Assembly (NCBI GenBank): GCA_035610365.1
Contig: CM069432.1
Coordinates: 11,160,001 to 11,224,000 of the forward strand
DNA from: Aquatica leii
Lineage: Eukaryota; Arthropoda; Insecta; Coleoptera; Lampyridae
Direction: 5' to 3'
Length of the DNA: 64,000 bases
Shown here: one piece after another, positions 48,401-55,980 of the stretch
Layout: each line of letters opens with the position of its first letter
Position numbering within the stretch: position 1 is the stretch's first letter
Made by a program: the position numbers and the translations under genes
The notes under the pieces: generated by a model
Seen by the model: the letters and a program-made list of their open reading frames with translations, nothing else
What the model was told of the DNA's origin: nothing
Database searches by the model: none

Positions 48401-51400
48401 TTTCAAGATCTCGTAAACTGTGGCGCTGTAGTCTGTATATGCCAACATATTGTTATTATCTGTTTTACAAACATTCGCCGGTACATTTTTTCTAACCTGT
48501 ATTTGCTTTTATCGTTGTATTTGTTGTTAATAAGTCTTTTGGTATTATTATAAATAAATTAATTTTTAATTAATAAATAAATAACTGATTACACTGGTGT
48601 CTGCATGAAAATCGGCCCTGATACCATTCTTGACGATTCTTATGTAAAATGACCTCCTGAATTCAAAAATGAGCTCCGTTTTTACCCATCACCCACCTAT
48701 TTTGGGGGGGCCCGTTTTTATTTTATTTTTTGCATTTTTTTTAGAACTTTAACTTATAGCCGTTAAACATCCCAAAGCAGGTAATAAAATTTATACCAAA
48801 GTATATGGCAAAAGTTTTGCTATAAAATGTATATAGAAACAACAATAAAATACAAATATATAAGAACAGTAAAAAAATATCAATAAACAGTTAGGAAGAT
48901 TCACTGCACGACGCTGGCGATCTCAATACCACATGCAGGTTTGAACAGGAATTTTCGACAGGCTTGAACTTGCATAACTCTTCTCATTATAGTATATTAC
49001 ATTGTTTGCTTAACTGCTTCGATCAGTACATCTATAGCTGTTGCAGAGTTACCTTGTCGACGTTTTAAACGTGCTGGCCTTTGTGTTCATTTTTGTTCAT
49101 TTGTGTAAAACAGTGAAACTACTTTTACTCCGGATTTTTTCAAGTGACTAAGTGTGATTTGTGGTTAATGCCGGGCGTTGAATTACTGTTTAATTATGCC
49201 ACGCGAGTGTAAAAATCATCCCAATAACTTCTGCTATGTCTGCGGGGAATTAACTTTAAAAGCGCAACGAAAACCCTTTTCTCCGCTTGTTAAAACAGCT
49301 TATAAATTGTACTTTGCTTGTCAAGTTGGCGACCAGAACAAGACTTGGGCTCCATCAGTTTGCTGTACGACTTGTTACAGTAGTTTGACCAAATGGCTCA
49401 AAGGTACCCGTAAATCAATGCTATTTGCTGTGCCCATGGTTTGGCGTGAACCTCGCTGTCATCTTACAGATTGTTACTTTTGTATGGCTTCTACCGTCGG
49501 GTTTTCGAGCAAAAGTAAGCATACAATTCAGTATCCCAATATTTCGTTAGCTCTAAGACCTGTTCCTCATAACGATACTTTGCCAATCACAGAGCCCCCA
49601 AACACTTATACTCTAGAGCCCGAAATTGATTTAAAAGACTCTGAGCCACAACCTGGGGCTTTGAATGATACGTTCAATGATGATGAAAAGCATTCCGCAG
49701 ATTTAGTTTCTCGGCAACCTCACCTCCTCACTCAATCAGAATTAAATGATCTTGTCAGGGATTTCCAGTTACCCAAGACTAAATCTCAGCTCCTAGGATC
49801 GCGACTTCAACAGTGGAATCTCTTAGAAAAGGGAGTAAAGATATCTTCTTACAAGACCAGACAAGCAACCCTGAAATGTCTTTTCTCAGAAGATAAAGGT
49901 TTAGTGTTCTGCCCTAATGCAAATTTATTGATGACAGAGCTACAGATCCCATGTGACCCAGACAAATGGAGACTGATTATAGACTCATCAAAAACAAGCT
50001 TAAAAGTTGTCCTGTTGGCAAATGGGAATGACTTCCCATCAGTTCCAGTTGCATACTTTGTTGATGTGAAGGAAACGTACGAAAACATCTTCAGAATCCT
50101 TGATAAAATTAGTTATCATGATTATAAGTGGAAACTATGCGCTGACTTAAAAGTTGTTGCTCTACTCACGGGCCTGCAATCAGATTACACAAAATATTGC
50201 TGCTTCTTTTGTGAATGGGATAGCCGAGCCCGAGATAAACATTACATCGTACGGGACTGGCCTCTTCGAGAAAATCTTATTCCTGGTCAGAAAAATTAGT
50301 TTCGAAAGAAAATATTTACTTACCACCTTTACACATCAAACTTGGATTGATCAAGCAGTTTGTGAAAGCAGTGGACAAGACAGGTGGCGCATTTCAATTT
50401 TTGAAAACTAAATTTCCTCGTCTTAGCGAAGCTAAAATCAAAGAAGGCGTTTTTGTTGGTCCTCAGATTAGACAACTCTTCCAAGATTCGACGTTTATTG
50501 AACACCTAAATCGAAAAGAAAAACGAGCTTGGCTTGCATTTCAAAACGTTTGTAAGAACTTCCTGGGTAACCACAAAAGTGAAGATTATGTCGCTCACGT
50601 CGAGGAACTGCTTTTAGCGTACAAGGACATAGGATGTAACATGTCTTTTAAAGTTCACTTCCTTCACTGGCATCTGGACTTTTTCCCTGAAAATTTAGAA
50701 GCAGTCTCGGATGAACACGGGGAACGGTTCCATCAAGACATCGCTAAGCTAGAGAAGAGATTTTCAGGGAAGTGGAATGCAATCATGTTGGCGGAGTACT
50801 GCTGGTTTTTGAAACGAGAGAGCTGTAGCTCAGGGTATAAAAGAAAAGCAAGCACCAAGTAACGATGAATATCTTTTAATTTATTACTGTTTATAGCTAA
50901 AATATTTCTTTTTCCCATTTAAATTAAATTCATGTCCATATATTTATTATTATAACAATTATTATAATTATTATTATCGTTCGATAAATAAATTATAATT
51001 AATTTATCAAAAAGTGGTAAAATTAGAGATTTGGGGCTCCCTCGAAAATGGTGGGTGATGGAAGAAAACGGAAGACATATTTGGATTCAGGACGTCATTT
51101 TACATAAGAATCGCCCGGAATAGTGTCAGGGCTCGATAAAAAATATTTTTTTGCAGACCAGTGTTATTTTTAATTTTTATTGACGTGAGTGCTTATTAAA
51201 TAGTCTAACGTTATTAAAATTCAGATAGATTTGTCAAATTTTTGAGTTTTTCGACTCAAGGTCACAGTTCACGACATAATGAAATGCCTCTACAGCGATT
51301 AATCTATTAATTTCATAAACAACTAACGTTTATTCTATCTCTTGAAAGATACGTCAAACGTTTTTCGTAATGAATCCTTGCATCGCCGCTAACTAATGGC

Positions 51401-53350
51401 AAATCACCAGTTAGAATACGAAATATCGTAGTTTTTCCCACACCGTTGACGCCAACCAAACCAAGACACTCTCCGGGTTTAATTCCAAAACTTATTCCTG
51501 ACACTACGCGTACATTGTTATAATGTTTTTGTAAGTTCCACGCTAAAAATAAATCTACAAGGAAGAATTAGTAAAGAATATAGTGCTGTGTTTACCCGCC
51601 TTTTGATAAATTTCATACGAATGAATTATAGCTCTAGGATTAGACCTTTCGACTATGAAATTGGTCTCGGCTCTCCTCTGTTCCCATATAGCGTCGTAAC
51701 GTCTAACCTTATTGACCATGGATAAATTGTATCTATCATAGAAGTTTATTACTCTGTCTAACAATCTACGGGTTATTTGTAATTGTATAATACATATGAT
51801 GATTATGTATAGAAAGGCTGAACAAAACATTATGATGATAATGTTTTGAACTCCATGGTTTCCAGTAAAGTAAGACTGATACTTGTCACAGATTGAAATA
51901 TTGTACTCTAAAAAAAAATGATTGTTAGTTGAATTTTAAATGGTTTACACCAACCGCAGCATGGATTATAATCTAAACGGCACACAGAATCTCTTTCTTC
52001 TTCAGACATTATTTGCCAATTAAAGTTCCAAGTAGCCTGGCGCGAAAATTTCAATGAAGCGTACGTAAGCCCAAACTGGGGATACAAAAAGAGTATGTGC
52101 TTAAAAAAGTCTGCCGCTTTCGGATATTGGTAGTTTGCGTCATAAAATACAAAGTGATAGAGTAACATCATACTAATTACCAAATTAATGATAATGAACG
52201 ATAAGAATCCTTCACTGGCAACTTGAGTGAAACTAAACAAATAAGTATATGGAATAATACTCAAACCATATACAATTAAAATCGATGTTAAGGTAACTAA
52301 AACACAAAGTAAATATTTATTCGTTCACTTATAATATTTTTACTTATTGCATAGGTGGTACTATAAGGAATGTCATACGCAATACCATACAAACAAATAA
52401 CGAGCAGAGTAAGCAACATCATTACAAAGAATAAAAAATAATCCCAAAGATAATGACTTCCCCAATAAACCATAGGACGTACTCCGCTTATTAATTGTAA
52501 CTGTTTATATCTTAACGATTTTTCGTACATTGGTATCATCAAAAACATCGCAGAGAAGAGCAGTAAACCTATAGGTACAAACCAGATATTACTACTGTTG
52601 TATTGTGTTTAGAAATGTACCTAAAGGAAACAAAGTGGCCCAAAAGGTAAAATATGCCGAATTATTTTCTATATAAACAGTTTTTATGTTTTCATAAGGT
52701 TTTATTCCTGTTACAATTGAGTAGTCATCGCCTGCCAGAGTTCGTAATAATGCATTCATAACTAGGTTAAGAGAAATTGGAGCTCCATGAGTTGCGTTGT
52801 TTGAATGCATGATATTTACAACCGCTTTTTTTGTCTTACCGTAGCTATAGTCGACAATTTCGGCACCTACAGCAAGTGATTTGTAGTTATAGTTTTTTAC
52901 TTTCATTACAGCTGAAAGATAACAAATACAGTAAAAGCAAAATTTTAATTAAAAGTACCGTATGGCAACTTGTCCACTTCAACAACTTTTGTATTTTGTT
53001 CAGAAACTATCTTGCTGTATTTATTTGCCAACTTTGCCCCAAAATCGGTTCTGTGGGTTTCACTATAATAAACAGTTGTGGAACTGTATGCGCTTAAATC
53101 AAAGTAGAAAGTATCTATAGGATCAGAAATGTCGCTCCAGTTGTTTTCTAAGTCCACTGTTAAAAGAGTTGCTAGTAATGTCAAAAGTAACTAAAAACTG
53201 GTGTAAATTTTTTTTGGCGAAAATAAAAATACAGTACCACAAATAAATAAAGTTTCCAACATCTTTCAGTTTCATATAATCGTTTTCGGAGCAATCCTTT
53301 TATTTGTAAAGATGTTTTTCTATTTTCTTTGCGAATTTTCGAAGACTGTT
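30464..53350 (-). CDS. ABC transporter, subfamily A, C-terminal half (11 exons)
   Basis: Exons in minus order: 53350-53238, 53190-52959, 52911-52621, 52568-52344, 52296-51955, 51907-51596, 51542-51328, 36970-36826, 36775-36526, 36479-36218, 30619-30464. Splice sites are GT-AG and phases agree, giving 847 codons open to TAA. Order: first helix of the second membrane domain (LYLFVLLLTLLATLL), large outer loop, helices such as DYFLFFVMMLLTLLVI, then the second ATPase domain with Walker A GVNGVGKTT, Q-loop GYCPQLNSVLDMLTG, signature YSEGSRRKL, Walker B LLILLDEPT and H-loop MSSHLMDE. The C-terminal block IIEDYVIHTTSLEETFLSVA is typical of ABC-A. These proteins use ATP to move lipids across membranes; the substrate here is unknown. 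The signature has Glu where ABC-A usually has Gly, and the D-loop reads NNVD. The N-terminal half must lie beyond 53350 or be absent; I did not find it. Confidence 0.85.
30620..31366. other. Start of transporter intron 10, unexplained
   Basis: Intron sequence below the gypsy E remnant. CCCGTTACAACTGTGAGAG at about 31177-31195 may be the end of a gypsy LTR plus leader, but the LTR start is not clear. Otherwise no feature seen. Confidence 0.35.
31367..33736 (+). mobile_element. Gypsy element E, Gag to mid-RT, joined to a LINE
   Basis: Lysine/glutamate-rich Gag text (DDLKFEGNRNINPNVFIKEL near 32150; YDLESFLQLLKRFDALVEF near 32600) is followed by RT: YSIPQAYRTRVREEINDMLE, RLCLDARKINQLT, GFNIDGRIFQFRVVPFGMS, YVDDILIYS near 33510 (catalytic Asp pair present) and KFLGQIIDKDGI. 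The reading ends at TNVRKLRG, where the next base pairs belong to a LINE. Many stops and frame changes exist. A stretch of RT between ARKINQLT and the ITRKIKRSSSIYNI text is scrambled. No LTR, RNase H or integrase was found. Confidence 0.75.
31430..32390 (+). repeat. Direct duplication inside gypsy E Gag
   Basis: The block 31430-31640 (MNTRSGKTITKMEETHTT, GEEVGGY, EFQQENNDRMIT) recurs at 32176-32390 with about nine-tenths identity by eye, 746 bp downstream. The second copy retains a longer open frame (to 32469). Confidence 0.8.
33737..35015 (+). mobile_element. LINE fragment (endonuclease to early RT), truncated at both ends
   Basis: From KKWLSQEKKEKVKQRR onwards it is a close relative of the LINE at 56286-57610. 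Shared blocks are RMKETRKNIDEMIEERE, the endonuclease motif GGDFNARIGEE, NEKGWKIMN, SDHKPLELTM and QIKEWELYFRNL. It ends near AACATTATTAAGCACG, the same point as base 57610 of the other copy. Frames are broken in many places. Both a 5' and a 3' truncation is unusual for a normal LINE insertion, which keeps its 3' end. Confidence 0.75.
35030..35880 (+). mobile_element. Possible C-terminal remnant of a different LINE
   Basis: Broken + strand text reads LLRCGSE-WRMSKRIKSKV and MEMKFLRRR (about 35500-35590), then RRKTWQEAKTITQTRKE (about 35781-35830). These resemble the region after RT in RTE/CR1-like LINEs (YGSESW...EMKFLRR...RKTW). Too degraded to assign to a clade. Confidence 0.4.
36971..37464 (-). 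repeat. Copia LTR region and flank in transporter intron 7
   Basis: Minus-strand TGTTAGAAATG starts at 37465, preceded by the purine-rich CTCGAGGGGTAG (37477-37466), the layout of a Ty1/copia 3' LTR start. Its far end was not resolved; it lies somewhere in 37100-37300. The text GAAGCCCCTTACGAAAGTGG (minus, near 37165) looks like a dispersed repeat. Confidence 0.5.
37465..39141 (-). pseudogene. Ty1/copia reverse transcriptase and RNase H (5' truncated)
   Basis: The RVT_2 domain begins with LLNDTWELVDRPTRKSVIDC (about 39010) and KARIVARGFTQ. The frame changes near 38815, and RT continues with HIKQYDITTAYLNGTL, KALYGLKQAGRVWHKRL and the catalytic YVDDILVMSSD near 38410, then GALLYLAVATRPDVAHA and RVMRYLKGT. 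RNase H shows GFVDADWAGSIHDRRSFTGY; a single TGA near 37830 interrupts it before TEAEYMALSEAAKGI. Gag, protease and integrase are missing. The core is unusually well kept, with one stop and one frame change in 1.6 kb, so the insertion is probably fairly young. Confidence 0.9.
39318..41752 (+). pseudogene. hAT transposase, DUF4371/ZMYM1-like
   Basis: The N-terminus has KCQKLT-type text and a TTF-type zinc finger (KWLSYCQEKK with VCLAFW; one finger Cys is replaced by Tyr in the LFYSVC run). Then come MRHIHQRIEEHEKRV, the DUF4371 region (LIGKQGLSYRGTEFSAAYTL, FSIQIDTTEDITAKDQCSII with the first Asp) and CVGTSTDGAANMKGQYNGF (second Asp). The last part of the frame reads PFYKTQVYNVILDIVVESM. C-terminally, CSACKNCCSCF (about 41645) is followed almost at once by LDSDEVINKIAETSNLL and the stop at 41752. 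The hAT dimerisation block normally between them is deleted. Stops or shifts lie near 39520, 39840, 40440, 40810, 40990, 41165 and 41500. Non-functional. Confidence 0.8.
41854..43002 (-). repeat. 3' LTR of gypsy D (about 1.15 kb)
   Basis: On the minus strand it opens TGTTACGTGCAAAATTTTC, directly after the polypurine tract GCTGGGGGGGAATTC (43017-43003), and closes CTCTTATTTAGTTGA. It pairs with 47070-47997. Confidence 0.8.
43018..45250 (-). other. Repeat-rich 3' region of gypsy D of unknown role
   Basis: 2.2 kb between the integrase fragment and the polypurine tract. Besides the 105-bp units, AAAGTCGACAACAGTCG-like words recur near 43252, 43538 and 43651, and GCCGACTAAGCGGA-like words near 43976, 44850 and 44941. 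No envelope-type membrane protein or other known domain was recognised. Confidence 0.5.
44251..44756 (-). repeat. Three dispersed copies of a ~105-bp unit in gypsy D
   Basis: Copies lie at 44251-44357, 44432-44533 and 44651-44756. Each + strand copy runs from AGACGGAG to CCAACCAACCGCCCAT. Read on the minus strand each begins ATGGGCGGTTGG and stays open: MGGWLGNEGLVTPFRFF (copy 3), MGGWLGIERLISPFRFF (copy 1), MGGWLGTVGWSLFSFF (copy 2), then a shared KNES and Y-L-[ST]-PS. Copies 1 and 3 contain an inverted pair TTCGTTCTTC / GAAGAAACGAA that can fold into a hairpin (44289-44317 and 44688-44716). Confidence 0.75.
45412..45686 (-). pseudogene. Gypsy D integrase zinc-binding fragment
   Basis: An open stretch reads IHDHHVHSTSGHRSVAK, FYWPHMRPKVAEYVRYC and CPVCRSQKA, the HHCC zinc-binding domain of gypsy integrase (H..H..CxxC all present). 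It is preceded in another frame by WLVVQGFLRKRIRVSPDDKQ, the RNase H-integrase linker. The catalytic core that should follow is not recognisable. Confidence 0.75.
45687..46505 (-). CDS. Gypsy D Gag
   Basis: This 272-codon frame starts MYYSDEEPPPLTSSDSDSE and contains RIDELCLSRGVSQHFLSAFE, FRTNRSSLLLWSDVAALL, the ESIGMYVTTMRYLFLQLLEP block and FYQAGLALMSISTFEELV. The central part is a retrotransposon Gag domain (particle assembly). It is the same family as gypsy A Gag. The frame is open, but the last 70 or so residues (after YKPPTPSQ) look like a shifted reading, and no zinc knuckle is left, so the product is probably incomplete. Confidence 0.7.
   Translation of the reverse strand: MYYSDEEPPPLTSSDSDSEINLVDWNVTFSGENPSLLIIFLIRIDELCLSRGVSQHFLSAFEVLSGKALLVFRTNRSSLLLWSDVAALLKSEFLPVDYDDRLIEIIRKRSMESNESIGMYVTTMRYLFLQLLEPVSYHTQLKIVRRNLTPFYQAGLALMSISTFEELVKYGRQLAQSKASIDEYKPPTPSQVTSFKTTSVKACGHYDSQPLSTPVTCSLHTSSLSPWISISKSNNRVRCTSKNAIPLRLVSSLSGLSSVLGITCPTKDQWYN
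47070..47997 (-). repeat. 5' LTR of gypsy D (928 bp, carries deletions)
   Basis: Same ends as the 3' LTR. It lacks about 183 bp present at 42080-42262 of the other copy; the join falls at a shared CAGCA. A second gap of about 60 bp lies at 47831. The extra AACTAAATAAGAGTTAAAGG at 47053-47072 duplicates its inner edge. Confidence 0.75.
48290..48591. other. Spacer between hAT and CACTG element
   Basis: AT-rich transporter-intron sequence with no recognised feature, ending in the target triplet TTA. Confidence 0.4.
48592..51163 (+). mobile_element. DNA transposon with CACTG ends and TTA duplication
   Basis: The left end reads CACTGGTGTCTGCA and the right end, inverted, CACTGGTCTGCA. The inverted repeats extend about 125 bp with an interrupted match: GATTCTTATGTAAAATGAC and CATCACCCACC are shared. 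TTA flanks both ends (48589-48591 and 51164-51166). CACT[AG] termini with a 3-bp duplication fit the CACTA/EnSpm group; that placement is inferred. It lies in transporter intron 7, 161 bp below exon 7. Confidence 0.75.
49196..50862 (+). pseudogene. Cysteine-rich, DDE-like protein of the CACTG element (one frameshift)
   Basis: The true ATG is at 49196 (MPRECKNHPNNFCYVCGEL). The N-terminus is rich in paired cysteines (CYVC, CCTTCYSS, CHLTDCYFC), suggesting zinc fingers. After a linker come TQSELNDLVRDFQLPKTKSQ, WRLIIDSSKTSLKVVLL, KWKLCADLKVVALLTGLQ, YCCFFCEWDSRA and, past a frame change at about 50298, LGLIKQFVKAVDKTGGAF, FLHWHLDFFPENLEAVSDEH and GERFHQDIAKLEKRF. The acidic residues in IIDSS, CADLK and EHGERFH could be a DDE triad of an RNase-H-fold transposase; this is inference. 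I recognise the protein as a multicopy animal family without a settled name. One frame change in about 555 codons suggests a fairly recent copy. Confidence 0.7.
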
Positions 53351-53444
53351 CTAAAATATTTTCAATTAGAAAATTAAGATATCAACTAATAATCTAACAC
53401 TAAGTTGTATCTATTTAAAAAAAAAACGGATTTTCATAAATGCA

Positions 53445-54270
53445 AGGATGTTTAGATGTCAAGATTCCAGTGACTTTCTACGTTAGATTTAAAGAGTGGT
53501 TACTAGCAGGCAGAAGTAGAACCCAAGGATCGTGAAAAAACAGCTTTTACGATTGGAACTGGTTTGTGGCAGTTCACTGTGATTTCCTTCGGTCTGTGTA
53601 ACGCTCCTGCAACATTCGAGCGTTTGATGGAAATCATCTTGCGTAGATTGTCTTGAAAGACTAGTTTGGTTTACCTGGACGACGTGATCGTGGTTGGAAG
53701 GTCGTTTGAAGAACACTTGAACAATTTGGAAGAAGTGTTTTAGCGACTAAGTGGGGCTAATCTCAAACTGAGCCCAAAGAAGTGTCACGTATTTAAGAAG
53801 GAAGTGCAATACCTTGGCCACGTCGTATCTAGAGATGGAGTAAAGGCTGACCCAGACAAAATCCGAGCAGTGCAAGCATGGCCAAGACCAATCGACGAAC
53901 GTCAGGTCCAAAGTTTTTTTGAATTGTGCACCTATTATAGACGATTTGTACCCGGATTTCCTAATATTGCCAAAACTTTGACAAAACCGTCGGGAGAAAG
54001 AGCAGAATTTAGAGGGAATGAAGACTGCGAAAATTCTTCCTATTAACTAAAACAGGCCCTAGTTACGTCGCCGATTCTGAGTTATCCAAGAAAATATGGA
54101 AAATTTGGTTTGGATACCGACGCAAGCAATCTGGCCATAGGCGCGGTCCTTTCGCAGGTTCAAGATGGACAAGAAAAAGTTATCGCCACGATCCATTGTA
54201 CCGGTGTCGCATCTAATTTCCTGTTCTGGGACAATACAGGTTTAAAAACGGGGCAGTGGAACATTCGCAA
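53445..54270 (+). pseudogene. Gypsy element C, RT to RNase H fragment
   Basis: Starts around a degraded STLDLKSGY motif (53480), then EPKDREKTAFTIGTGLWQF, FGLCNAPATFERLME, the catalytic YLDDVIVVG (about 53670), KCHVFKKEVQYLGHVVSRDG, YYRRFVPGFPNIAK and the RNase H start FGLDTDASNLAIGAVLSQV (about 54110). Stops occur near 53655, 53742 and 54045. No LTR, Gag or integrase was found. It lies just upstream of the first visible transporter exon, probably in an intron or the promoter side of that gene. Confidence 0.75.
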
Positions 54271-54999
54271 ATAACGTCGAATCTACGATTCGATAAAGCC
54301 AAATTCCAGATAGCGAACGATAAATGCAGAAAGGTTGCGAATATTCTAGACCGAGGTAACATGAAGTATAAGAAGTGTTCGAGCATACCGAAGGTCAGTT
54401 CTGTATCAGCAGTTACTAAATGAAGTTAAAGTGTTGTTACGGTGAAAATAAATAAGTGATTAGCACGTGCAAAGTATTAAATAAATAAAGTGTACATCGA
54501 AAAGTGAACGTGAACATAATAAAAATGTCGGAGTGTAAGTCAGTTTGTTTTTAACACATTTTAGCTTATCATACCTTGTACCTGGTTAAGTACTTTCACC
54601 AAATATGAGCCCTATATATATGGCCGCCCGTCAAGGATAAAAGATCAGATTAGTAAAAAAAATTGTCGTGCGGTAACATTCGACGTAGAAGGTCGTATTT
54701 ACATTTACAAACGTAAAAGAGAAATACAACTTGCAGAAATTGGAGAAGATAGTTAGTGAAGGTGCTGGTGTTAGTAGTGGTAGTAAGAGGGAAGCAGGAG
54801 AGAAAAGGGTGGGTAAAAAAGGAAGGGTGTAAAATAATAAATAAATTAACGGAAGAATAGAAACCGTGGTGGAAAATTATAAAACTGACGAACAAGTGTG
54901 ATTAAGGTGAATAAGCAGGGTAATCGAAAAGGTCAGAGACAAAAGATAACCTCCTACATTAATAGAAATTACATTTAAAGCGAAATTAAAGCGAATTAG
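54271..54999. other. Gap between gypsy C and the LINE
   Basis: No protein family was recognised in 54271-54650. From about 54650 the purine-rich composition of the LINE begins and may be its 5' untranslated region. Confidence 0.35.
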
Positions 55000-55314
55000 C
55001 TACAAGGGTGACGTTTTTAAAACACGAAAAATAAGAAAAGAAGGTAAGGAGGAATTAAGAAAAAAAAATAATAACAATAAATTTAAAAAAAAAATTAATA
55101 AAAAAAAATTAAATAAATAATTAAATAAAAAAAATAAATAAATACGAAATAAAAAAAGGGGAAAGGGATGAATAAAAGAGAGAGAGAGGAAGAGGAAAAA
55201 AAAAGGCAATAAATATTTGAAAGAGGAAAGAAAACAATAAGATCACCAGACATTAAAAAGATATCGGAGGAGAGCGAAGGAAAAACCTCAAGAACAGAAG
55301 GAGGAAGGAAAGAA

Positions 55315-55923
55315 ATGGAGGAGTTAAAAGAATTAATGAGAGAAATGATGAAACAGATGGAAGAAAATATGCAAGGAATAAGACAAGAAATCAAAGAAAT
55401 GAAAAAGAAATGGGAGAAAGAGAAAAGAAGTGGGAGAAAGAAAAAGAGAAACTGGTGGAGAGAATAGAAAAAGCGGAAGACGAGGAAAGATGGAAAAGAA
55501 AGAATAATATTGTGATAAAGGGGTGGAGAAGTGAAAAACCACAAAAAGATTTAGCAGTGATGCTGAAAGAAAAATTAAATGTAAAGGTAGAGGTGAAAAA
55601 AGTGACAGTAATAAACAAAGAGAAAAAAAATGAGATGGTGGTGGCGGAAATCGGAGGATAGGAGGAAAAACAGAAGGTAATGGCGGAGAAGAAGAAATTA
55701 AAGAATACAAGAATATATATGTCACGATTTGACATGGGAGGAAAGAAGAGTGCAAAGAGAAATAATGAACATAGCGGTGGAAAAAAGAGCGGAAGGAAAA
55801 AGAGTATGGGTAGGGTACAGAAAAATGGAGATAGACGGAGACAGATACATATGGAACGACAAGGATAGGGGACTGAGCAGAGAAAGGGGAGAGAAATTGG
55901 GGAACCAAAAGGCAAAAAACTAA
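55315..55923 (+). pseudogene. LINE ORF1 protein (coiled coil plus RRM-like domain)
   Basis: A long charged coiled coil (EELKELMREMMKQMEENM) is followed, after a frame change near 55410, by NNIVIKGWRSEKPQKDL, which looks like the RRM of L1-type ORF1 proteins. A C-terminal LTWEERRVQREIMNIAVEKR block (about 55728-55790, again in another frame) follows. ORF1 proteins bind the element RNA. Confidence 0.7.
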
Positions 55924-55980
55924 AGGGCAAAGGGGGGGTGGTAAAGGAGAGAAAGTTGACGAAATGACAAAGAAAAGGAA

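Noticed and set aside
52569..52620. Apparent frameshift in the transporter after PLGTFLN.
   Set aside because: A 52-nt GT-AG intron with a CTAAAC branch-like site removes it and joins FPL to GLLLFSAMF in frame.
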